Source: Oscillospiraceae bacterium
Lineage (GTDB): Bacteria; Bacillota; Clostridia; Oscillospirales; Oscillospiraceae
Assembly (NCBI GenBank): GCA_024404735.1
Contig: JAKSPP010000031.1
Span: 1-12,379 of the forward strand
Length of the DNA: 12,379 bases
Direction: 5' to 3'
The position numbers and the translations under genes are program-made. Below the pieces are notes generated by a model that had not been told where the DNA came from, searched no databases, and saw only the letters and a list, made by a program, of their open reading frames with translations. Below are positions 5,753 through 12,379 of the stretch, piece by piece (the stretch's first letter is position 1; every line of letters begins with the position of its first letter).

Positions 5753-6638
5753 GGTTAAGAATCTCAGCAAAAGCTTTGAGGGCTTTAAGGCTCTTGACGG
5801 GCTTTCCATTACAGTGCCGAAGGGCTCTGTTTACGGTCTTGTGGGACCCAACGGAAGCGGAAAGTCCACTTTAATAAGACACATTATGGGCATATACAGA
5901 CCCGACGGAGGGGAAATCCTCGTTGACGGGAAGCCTGTTTACGAAAATCCGGAGGTAAAGGGCCGTCTCGGCTACATCCCCGATGATATCTTCTATTTCA
6001 CCCAGGCAAACATCATGGATATGATGAAGTACTATTCCTCCGTATACCCCTCCTTCTCAAGGGAGCGTTTTGATAAGCTCTCCGAAGTATTCAGACTGGA
6101 CCCCAAAAAGCCCATCAGAAAGATGTCCAAGGGCATGCAGAAGCAGTGCGCCTTCCATCTTTGCATGAGCCTCTGCCCCGATTATGTTATTCTGGACGAG
6201 CCTGTCGACGGACTTGACCCCGTGATGAGAAGGCAGGTCTGGAGCATTCTCTCCGCCGATGTGGCCGAGCATGGCACGACCGTTCTTGTGTCCAGCCACA
6301 ACCTCCGCGAGCTTGAGGATGTCTGTGACAGAGTCGGAATAATAGACAAGGGCAGCGTTATCCTTGAAAGAAGCCTTCTGGAGCTTCAGGACAACATGTG
6401 CAAGATTCAGGCCGTCTTCCCCGAGGGCTCCGTAATTCCGCCGGAGCTTGAGGTTCTGAAGGAAGAGAGCACGGGAAAACTCAGAACCCTCATTATGAGA
6501 GGAAACGCCTCCGAAATCGAGGATAAGCTCTCACTGCTGGAGCCTGTTTATATGGAGGCTCTGCCCCTGAGCCTTGAGGAAATATTTGTTTACGAGCTGG
6601 GAGGTGCCGACTATGCTGTCAAAGAAATCGTTCTTTAA
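5745..6638 (+). CDS. ABC transporter ATP-binding protein
   Basis: A 297-residue ABC ATPase that would power the membrane protein encoded next to it. Visible motifs are Walker A GPNGSGKST (34-42), signature MSKGMQKQ (127-134, a variant of LSGGQ common in YtrB-like ATPases), Walker B YVILDEPVDGLDP (147-159) and the H-loop histidine in SSHN (His185). Residues after about 215 form an extra C-terminal domain. The start at 5745 has AAAGGAGG nine bases upstream and matches the family start MIEVKNLSKSF; the open frame begins 11 codons earlier without support. The gene overlaps the regulator upstream by 8 bases and the permease downstream by 26 bases, so the three are translated together. The substrate is not predictable from sequence. 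Confidence 0.94.
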   Translation: MIEVKNLSKSFEGFKALDGLSITVPKGSVYGLVGPNGSGKSTLIRHIMGIYRPDGGEILVDGKPVYENPEVKGRLGYIPDDIFYFTQANIMDMMKYYSSVYPSFSRERFDKLSEVFRLDPKKPIRKMSKGMQKQCAFHLCMSLCPDYVILDEPVDGLDPVMRRQVWSILSADVAEHGTTVLVSSHNLRELEDVCDRVGIIDKGSVILERSLLELQDNMCKIQAVFPEGSVIPPELEVLKEESTGKLRTLIMRGNASEIEDKLSLLEPVYMEALPLSLEEIFVYELGGADYAVKEIVL

Positions 6639-8703
6639 TTTCGGCTTTTTCAAAAAATCCTGCTCCCGCTTTTCCCCTCTGTGGTTGCTATATCTGTTAA
6701 TATGGATAATCATTCTCCCCGTGGGTGCGGGCACATCCTTGCGTTATGTTTTCTTCGCCAATCTTGAAGAAAAGGCCTCTTCCTTCAACGCATATGTAAT
6801 GAACTGCGTTTACATCGGCGGACTTATTATGGGAATAATCTTCGGAATTCTCTCCGCAATGGCGGTGTGGTCCTTCCTCTACTCCAGACGCTCCTGCGAC
6901 GGAACCGCCTGCCTGCCCATCGGAAGAACGGCACTTTTCATCTCCGCAACGGCCTCCGGCCTTGTTCCCTTTGTTATTGCAAACCTTATTACGGCTCTCA
7001 TTACCGTAGTTGCCTTTGCGAATATCACGGGAGTAATCGCAATTGCGGGAAGGTGGCTTCTTCTTACATCCCTTATTTTCCTGTTCTTCTATGCAATGGC
7101 GGTGTTTATTGCACAGCTTACGGGAAACATCATCGCCCTTCCCATTGTTTACGGAATTTTCAATTGTCTCGCGGTTGCCTTTGAGGCAATTGTAAAGGGT
7201 CTGTCCTCCGAATATCTTTTCGGCCTGACCTTCTCCGGGGATTTCACTCTCTCATTCCTGTCTCCCCCCTTTGAGTTTGCAAGGATTCTGTGGGGCACCT
7301 ACAAAAGCCATAATGTCATCTACCATTACGCCCTTGCGGCAGTTGTACTTCTTGTTCTCGGCTGCATTATATTCGGAAAAAGAAGAATGGAAACCGCCGG
7401 AGACGTTGTTGCCTTTGACATTCTCAAGCCCGTTTCCGTAATCCTTGCAGGCATCGGCGGCGGTCTGGGCCTGGGTATAATTCTCTTCTACCTTCTTGAA
7501 GCCGGACGCGGAGAATACTCTCTTGTTGCACTCGGTATCTATATGTGCATCGGCGCATTTATATGCTGCTTTGCAGCCCAGATGGCAATATCAAAGAGCT
7601 TCAGAGTCCTGCGCCGCAGCCTTCCCTTCTTTGCGATTACCGCAGCCCTGTGCTTCCTCTTCTGCCTTAACTGCAGTGTGGACTTCCTCGGCGTTGAAAA
7701 CCGCATTCCCGCCGATAAAAACATCACTCAGGTTGAAATTGCGGGTGTAGGCGAAAACACAATTCTTAAGGACCCCGAAAACATAAAAAAGGTCACCGGT
7801 CTCCACAAAATCATCATCGAAAACAAGGCTTCCATGAAGCGGAGAACCTACGACAGATATGAGTTTGTTGAAAACAGCTATAGCGTAAGCCTTGTCTACA
7901 CCCTCGGAAGCAACAGAACCTTCACCAGAAGCTACCTGATTTGCGGCCCCTGTGCAAACGACATAATGCGCGAGCTTCAGGACAACATAATTAATTCCGA
8001 CGAGGCCGTTTTATCCAGAAAGCAGCTTTCGGTTGAGCCCATTCCCCGTAACATCCGTTATGCGGACATCGGCATCAGTATGACTGCCCGGGAATGCGCC
8101 AATGCTTCCGGCTACACCGATGCAAAGCAGTATCTGATGGAGGTGTACGGCGGATTTACCCCCACCGAAATCGCAAATATGTCCCCCGAGGTCTATAAGC
8201 TTGCCTTCGGAGAGTGTATTGCAAACTACTGTCTTAATGTCCCCGGAAAAGACTATGCAGGCTATCCCGATTATCCCAATGAAGCAGTTAGCGAGGTCAG
8301 AGATATAGCCTTCTATTATCCCGATGTCTTTGACGGTAATGAGAGCTACTTCACATATCTGGCAGAGAGCTTTGATGAGGACAGGATGTTCTTTAACTAT
8401 CAGGTAAACCTTAACAGCGCAGAAATAAGCAGCCTCTATTATGACTGCATTCTCCCCGACTTTGAAAACGGCCTTATGGGCAAGCTCTGGCTCCTTCGCG
8501 AGGATTTGGAAAACAATCTCGCAGACGGCTACATCTTCTTTGAGGTTTCCGAAGAGGACGAAGCCACCGGAATCGAACGCTGGGAATCCTTTAGAACCTT
8601 CCCCGTTACAGGCTCCTCAAGGACAGGCGCATTCCTTGCGGAAAGAGGCATAGTACTCCACCCCGTAAGTGAGATTAACTCAAGCCACATATTCTGGGGC
8701 TGA
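6613..8703 (+). CDS. ABC transporter permease-like membrane protein with large extracellular C-terminal domain
   Basis: A 696-residue membrane protein, probably the partner of the ATPase upstream. I count about nine hydrophobic segments: near 22-41, 62-90, 107-135, 138-160, 162-184, 227-245, 261-285, 292-314 and 326-346. The basic loops (SRRS after segment 2, GKRRME after 6, RVLRR after 8) fall on one side, which puts the N-terminus inside and the last 350 residues outside the cell. The C-terminal part is soluble, aromatic-rich and contains no motif I can name. It may match a domain of unknown function (DUF6449, from memory) found on such permeases in Clostridia. I chose the ATG at 6613 because GGGAGG lies eight bases upstream; the frame is open 13 codons earlier. 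A strong terminator follows the stop. Export, antibiotic sensing or both are possible roles. Confidence 0.85.
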   Translation: MLSKKSFFNFGFFKKSCSRFSPLWLLYLLIWIIILPVGAGTSLRYVFFANLEEKASSFNAYVMNCVYIGGLIMGIIFGILSAMAVWSFLYSRRSCDGTACLPIGRTALFISATASGLVPFVIANLITALITVVAFANITGVIAIAGRWLLLTSLIFLFFYAMAVFIAQLTGNIIALPIVYGIFNCLAVAFEAIVKGLSSEYLFGLTFSGDFTLSFLSPPFEFARILWGTYKSHNVIYHYALAAVVLLVLGCIIFGKRRMETAGDVVAFDILKPVSVILAGIGGGLGLGIILFYLLEAGRGEYSLVALGIYMCIGAFICCFAAQMAISKSFRVLRRSLPFFAITAALCFLFCLNCSVDFLGVENRIPADKNITQVEIAGVGENTILKDPENIKKVTGLHKIIIENKASMKRRTYDRYEFVENSYSVSLVYTLGSNRTFTRSYLICGPCANDIMRELQDNIINSDEAVLSRKQLSVEPIPRNIRYADIGISMTARECANASGYTDAKQYLMEVYGGFTPTEIANMSPEVYKLAFGECIANYCLNVPGKDYAGYPDYPNEAVSEVRDIAFYYPDVFDGNESYFTYLAESFDEDRMFFNYQVNLNSAEISSLYYDCILPDFENGLMGKLWLLREDLENNLADGYIFFEVSEEDEATGIERWESFRTFPVTGSSRTGAFLAERGIVLHPVSEINSSHIFWG

Positions 8704-8712
8704 TAAAAGCCG

Positions 8713-8752
8713 AGAACGGTTTCCGCAGATTTGCGGAAACCGTTCTTTTTTA
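8713..8752 (+). terminator. Strong rho-independent terminator of the gntR-ABC operon
   Basis: Arms 8713-8727 and 8732-8746 form a perfect 15-bp stem (AGAACGG...CCGCA) around the loop GATT, followed by six T. It starts ten bases after the permease stop codon. On the minus strand the stem is followed by CGGCTTTTATC, a weaker T-tract, so it may also stop transcripts of the convergent lipoprotein gene, which ends at 8782. Confidence 0.93.
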
Positions 8753-8781
8753 CGTTTGTTTTATTAATGTTTTTATCAGAA

Positions 8782-10170
8782 TCAGTCTGAATTAAAAAAT
8801 GTCGCAGGAGCCGGCAGGCCAAGCGCAGCCGCTTTTTTATAACTTGCGTACAATACGCAGGAATTGAAATCTCCGTACTCAACCGGAATTTCGGAAGCCT
8901 TTTCACCATTCAGAAGAATCCTGCATGCAATTTCTCCTGCCCTGTAGCCGAGCTCATAATAATCAACCAAAGCATATGCCGTTACGTTTTCATTTTCAAC
9001 ATCGGAGAGAAGAGGAATATCGAAGGCGGTGCAGGCTTCCTCAATCTCCTCATAAGCATCAAAATAAAGATAATCGTAAAGGACAAAAACGGCATCGCAA
9101 AGAGTTGCGGCAATATACTCTGTTGTTACAAATTCATAGTCATCACCCGGTTTCATTTTAATCCAGTAGCATTCTATTCCGTACATATCCTCAAGATATG
9201 TGCAGTACTCATCGGCGCGCATCGTTGTGCCTTCGGTATATATAACCAGAATTTTATCCAGATCGGGATCAAGTGCATATGTCATTTCCGCAAGGACTAC
9301 AGGCGCGGCCAAATCGGAAACGCCCGTAACATTTATCCCGGTGCAGCCTCTGTCATCAAGCTCCGACCCCAGTGCCATAGTAAAGTCCGAAACCGCAGTC
9401 GCAACAATGGGGATACTCGGGGTTGAAGCAGCGGCAGACTGCAGTACGGGTGTGGCGACTGCAAAAATAAGGTCATCATCGGCATCATAAAACTTATTAA
9501 TGTAATCTGCAACCTTAACGTAGTCGCCCTCTCCGTTCTTAACATCGAAGTCTGCATTTATACCTGCCTCGGATAAGCCCTTCGTGACTGCCGCCTTAAA
9601 GCCATCCACGGCATCATTCAGCAAGGGATGGTCCATAATCGTGCAAATGCCTATATTATATGCATTTTCGGAGGACGGGGTGGCCGTCTGTCCGGAAGAG
9701 GGCACGGATGTATTGTCATCCCCGTCATCGATTTCGGGAAGCTCGTCCTCATCGATTTCTTCAAGGGTATAGTCACCCTTTTTGATTCCCAGAGGGCTCT
9801 TTTTGGGGATGGAGATGGTTGTTATCTTTTTGCCCTCCTCAAGGGTAAAAGCGGGGGCATCATCAATCACGAAGGCTTCCTCATCCTCATCCCAGGAAAA
9901 CCTTGACTCCTCCATAAGCTCCTCACCGTCGGCATCATAAACCGTCAGTTTCTTGCCTGTGGAATGAAGATAGGCAACTATCTCGTCATCATCATCAAGA
10001 ACGGAGTAATAGCCCTTTGAAAGGCGGGGGGCATCATCCTCGTCCTTGTCCCTTCCCTTGCCGCTGCCTCGGCCTCTGAGCTCATCGAGCTTATCCGTCA
10101 GGCCACAGCCTGCAAAAAGGCCAAGCAGAAGAACAAGAACAAGCAGAATCGACACAAGTTTCTTCGCCAT
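8782..10170 (-). CDS. Lipoprotein with ABC_sub_bind-type substrate-binding domain
   Basis: A 462-residue surface lipoprotein. A lipoprotein signal peptide ends at the lipobox FAGC, with Cys22 as the lipidated residue. Residues about 51-140 are a charged, beta-rich segment (SKGYYSVLDDDDEIVAYL ... TVYDADGEEL) that I cannot assign. A Ser/Thr/Pro-rich acidic linker (about 141-169) leads to a periplasmic-binding-like domain from about 170 to the end, starting YNIGICTIMDHPLLNDAVDGF. This resembles the ABC_sub_bind family that includes the TrpX-type binding proteins; the ligand cannot be read from sequence. The start has GAGGTGAT six bases upstream. The gene follows mtnA by 27 bases, so both are probably cotranscribed. 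No permease or ATPase for it lies within the window, so it may serve a transporter elsewhere or act as a sensor. The acidic N-terminal half is unusual for the family. Confidence 0.85.
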   Translation of the reverse strand: MAKKLVSILLVLVLLLGLFAGCGLTDKLDELRGRGSGKGRDKDEDDAPRLSKGYYSVLDDDDEIVAYLHSTGKKLTVYDADGEELMEESRFSWDEDEEAFVIDDAPAFTLEEGKKITTISIPKKSPLGIKKGDYTLEEIDEDELPEIDDGDDNTSVPSSGQTATPSSENAYNIGICTIMDHPLLNDAVDGFKAAVTKGLSEAGINADFDVKNGEGDYVKVADYINKFYDADDDLIFAVATPVLQSAAASTPSIPIVATAVSDFTMALGSELDDRGCTGINVTGVSDLAAPVVLAEMTYALDPDLDKILVIYTEGTTMRADEYCTYLEDMYGIECYWIKMKPGDDYEFVTTEYIAATLCDAVFVLYDYLYFDAYEEIEEACTAFDIPLLSDVENENVTAYALVDYYELGYRAGEIACRILLNGEKASEIPVEYGDFNSCVLYASYKKAAALGLPAPATFFNSD

Positions 10171-10197
10171 ATAATCACCTCGTAAAAAATCAAAAGA

Positions 10198-11259
10198 TTA
10201 TTTCTCCCTTATTGCGGCTAAGCTTTCGGAGAAGGGAGGGTAGCAGATTCCCTTTTCTGTGATGATTGCGGTAATAAGCTCCGCATCCGTTACATCGAAG
10301 GCGGGGTTAAGGCACTTTACTCCCTCGGGGGCCATGGGCTTTGAGTACCACATATTCTTTATTTCGTCGGGAGAACGCATCTCAATGGGGATATGCTCTC
10401 CGTCCGGGCAGGAATAGTCAATGGTGGAGGTGGGGCCCAGGACATAGAAGGGAATGCCGTAATGCTTTGCCAGAATGGCAACCCCGGAGGTGCCTATTTT
10501 ATTGGCGGTATCTCCGTTTGCCGCAACTCTGTCGCAGCCCACAAAGCAGGCATTTACAAGGCCCTTTTTCATAACGAAGGAGGCCATATTGTCACAGATA
10601 AGGGTCTCGTCGATTCCGGCCTCGAAAAGCTCATAGCTTGTGAGCCTTGCGCCCTGAAGAAGAGGTCTTGTCTCATCGGTGTAGGCCCTGAAGTTCATTC
10701 CCCTTTCTCTGCCGAGAAGAAGGGGGCCAAGACCCGTGCCGTATTTTGATGTGGCAAGGGGGCCTGCATTGCAGTGAGTCAGGATGCCGTCCCCATCCTT
10801 AATGAGGCTGAGGCCGTACTCGGAGATGGCCCTGCACTTTGAAATATCATCCTCGTGAATGAAGCAGGCCTCCTTGTAGAGAGCCTCGCTCCACTCCCTT
10901 CCGGGAAGAGAGGCCTTATCCTCTGCGCATTTCATAAGTCTTCCGCAGGCCCAGGCAAGGTTAACCGCGGTGGGGCGGGCTTCGGAAAGCTTTTCTGTCT
11001 GCTCCCTCAGAAGCGCAAGGCGGTCTTCCTTTTCACAGAGAGGAAGAGAAAGGGCATAAACGCAGTAGCCCGCAAAAATGCCTATTGCGGGGGCGCCTCT
11101 TATACGAAGAGCCTTTATTGCCTCTATCATCCTGTCAAGCCCCTCAATGGGGATGGTTTTAATCTCCCCGGGGAGAAGGCTCTGGTCAAGGATGTAAAGA
11201 GTCTCGGAGTCCTTATCGTAGAGGATATTCTGTCTGTTTTCCTTAATATTCATACTCAT
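10198..11259 (-). CDS. mtnA: S-methyl-5-thioribose-1-phosphate isomerase
   Basis: MtnA converts 5-methylthioribose-1-phosphate to 5-methylthioribulose-1-phosphate in the methionine salvage (or DHAP shunt) pathway, in the cytoplasm. The 353-residue product has the family's usual length and motifs: RGAPAIG (54-60), THCNAG (161-166) with the catalytic Cys163, DETRPLLQGARLT (195-207), GCDRVAANGDTANKIGT (241-257) with the catalytic Asp243, and NPAFDVT near 318-324. It belongs to the eIF2B-like sugar-phosphate isomerase fold, so a related ribose-phosphate isomerase is the main alternative, but these motifs favour MtnA. The start codon overlaps the stop of the UPF0371 gene by one base (TAATG) without a clear Shine-Dalgarno, implying coupled translation; a second ATG two codons in is possible. 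No other salvage gene lies in the window. Confidence 0.93.
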   Translation of the reverse strand: MSMNIKENRQNILYDKDSETLYILDQSLLPGEIKTIPIEGLDRMIEAIKALRIRGAPAIGIFAGYCVYALSLPLCEKEDRLALLREQTEKLSEARPTAVNLAWACGRLMKCAEDKASLPGREWSEALYKEACFIHEDDISKCRAISEYGLSLIKDGDGILTHCNAGPLATSKYGTGLGPLLLGRERGMNFRAYTDETRPLLQGARLTSYELFEAGIDETLICDNMASFVMKKGLVNACFVGCDRVAANGDTANKIGTSGVAILAKHYGIPFYVLGPTSTIDYSCPDGEHIPIEMRSPDEIKNMWYSKPMAPEGVKCLNPAFDVTDAELITAIITEKGICYPPFSESLAAIREK

Positions 11260-12379
11260 TACTTGTGATAAAGCTTCTTAACCTGATACTTGGGCTCATA
11301 GGTTATATTGATGCCCAGCTTGTTGAAGAGGTTTTCGTCAACCTTGGCGAGGATAACGCTTGAGTGGGCCTCACAGCCGCGAAGCTTACCCAGCTGCTCC
11401 ATGGCAAGCTCTGCCTTGGGGTCCGTTACGGCACACATGGAAAGGGCGATGAGGAGCTCATCTGTGTGCAGGCGGGGGTTGTGGTTGCCCAGATGCTCGA
11501 CCTTAAGGTGGGAAATGGGCTCGATTACATTGGGAGAGATGAGAAGAAGCTCCTTGGGAAGTCCTGCCATTGCCTTAAGGGAGTTAATGATGCAGGCAGA
11601 GGCAGAGCCAAGGAAGGAGGAGGTCTTTCCCGTTACGATTCTGCCGTCGTTGAGTTCGATGGCTACGGCGGGGGCGCCGGTTTCCGCGGCGCGGTCCAAA
11701 GCGGCTTTTACAACTTTACGGTCGGAAACGGAGATGTCGCATTTCTGCATGAGCATCTCGATCTTCTGAATCTCAAGTTCGGAACCGTTGCCCTGACGCT
11801 TGTTGCAAAGGGCGTTATAGTAACGGCGGACGATCTCGCGATTTGCCGCTTCTCTCGTCGCCTCATCGTCAACGATGCAGTTTCCTGCCATATTGACGCC
11901 CATATCCGTGGGAGATTTATAGGGGCATTCGCCGAGGATGCCTGCCATCATGGAGCGAAGTACCGGGAAGATCTCAACGTCACGGTTGTAGTTGACGGTG
12001 GGAACGCCGTATGCTTCCAAGTGGAAGGGGTCGATCATATTTACGTCGGCGAGGTCAGCCGTTGCGGCTTCGTACGCCAAATTGACGGGATGGTTGAGCG
12101 GAATGTTCCAGATCGGGAAGGTCTCGAATTTCGCGTATCCCGCTTTGATACCGCGCTTGTTTTCGTGATAGATCTGAGAAAGGCAGGTCGCCATTTTACC
12201 CGATCCGGGTCCGGGAGCGGTAACGACAACAAGAGGTCTCGTCGTTTCTACGTACTCGTTCTTTCCGTAGCCCTCATCGGAGATGATGTGAGGACTGTTG
12301 GAAGGCTAGCCTTCGCTCTGCTAGTGCTTGTAAACACGAATACCGCGATTCTCAAGTTTCGCCCTGCAGGCGTTGGCAC
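11259..12379 (-). CDS. UPF0371 (DUF1846) family protein, partial, with two in-frame TAG codons
   Basis: A member of a conserved, mostly Firmicute family without a settled function. The gene runs off the window edge, so its N-terminus is missing; the family is about 500 residues and about 370 codons are seen. The frame includes a glycine-rich, P-loop-like stretch TAPGPGSGKMATC, then GYAKFETFPIWN, NLAYEAATADLADVNMIDPFH and DMGVNMAGNC, all family hallmarks as I recall them. Conserved sequence continues in the same frame beyond the first possible ATG (12194) to the edge (ANACRAKLENRGIRVYKH), so that ATG is not the true start. TAG codons interrupt the frame at 12308-12306 and 12323-12321. The gene may be a pseudogene, carry edge errors, or be read through. 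The stop overlaps the mtnA start by one base, so the two are cotranscribed. Confidence 0.85.
12306..12323 (-). other. Paired in-frame TAG codons in the UPF0371 gene
   Basis: Reading the minus strand in the UPF0371 frame gives KH-TAG-QSEG-TAG-PSNSPHIISDEGYGKNEY. In homologues I recall this stretch as roughly HYPIxGYPS, so both TAGs replace tyrosines, each one base from TAC. The frame is intact on both sides. Both TAGs sit in CTAG tetramers, and CTAGC/GCTAG form a short inverted repeat. The site is 56-73 bases from the window end. Confidence 0.85.

Noticed and set aside
8529..8909. Minus-strand open frame across the end of the permease gene
   Set aside because: It runs through the strong terminator at 8713-8752 and overlaps two real genes; no family resemblance.
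12192..12194. ATG at 12194 as the start of the UPF0371 protein
   Set aside because: Family-like sequence, including the glycine-rich motif just before it, continues in frame upstream to the window edge; this methionine is internal (GSGKMATC).

Overview
The window reads as chromosomal DNA from a Gram-positive, probably anaerobic member of the Clostridia (Bacillota). The evidence is strong AGGAGG-type ribosome binding sites, a Rex redox regulator, a YtrA-type GntR repressor with its own ABC transporter, two secreted S-layer-homology (SLH) proteins and a UPF0371/DUF1846 protein. I could not assign a genus. The window holds ten protein genes, one complete tRNA gene and a broken tRNA half. I saw no integrase, transposase, CRISPR array, toxin or defence gene.

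Region 1-822 has no protein gene. It carries a complete tRNA-Arg(CCT) on the minus strand (334-410) with a terminator-like hairpin behind it. A second tRNA-Arg(CCT) copy (649-688) is only a 5' half and stops just after the anticodon. That is a usual crossover point for tRNA-targeting tyrosine integrases, so it may be an old attachment site or deletion scar.

Region 823-5196 is a minus-strand cluster in transcription order rex, SLH protein, mnmE, SLH-transglutaminase-like protein. It lies behind a good sigma-70-type promoter just upstream of rex. The two SLH proteins flank the tRNA-modification GTPase MnmE and use the same SLH module in opposite positions, C-terminal in one and N-terminal in the other.

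Region 5289-8752 is a plus-strand operon: a YtrA-type repressor, an ABC ATPase and a large ABC permease-like protein. The genes overlap, start behind a promoter with a palindromic operator directly after the -10 box, and end at a strong hairpin terminator. The layout suggests an autoregulated export or envelope-stress ABC system.

Region 8782-12379 is a second minus-strand cluster in transcription order UPF0371 protein (cut by the window edge), mtnA (methylthioribose-1-phosphate isomerase, methionine salvage) and a lipoprotein of the ABC_sub_bind type with no transporter genes beside it. The UPF0371 frame contains two TAG codons five codons apart. They fall where I recall the family having tyrosines, so the gene is broken, misread at the sequence edge, or read through.

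I found no clearly new defence or mobile system. The observations most worth checking are the half-tRNA scar, the paired TAG codons, the swapped SLH modules around mnmE, and the permease with a large predicted extracellular domain.
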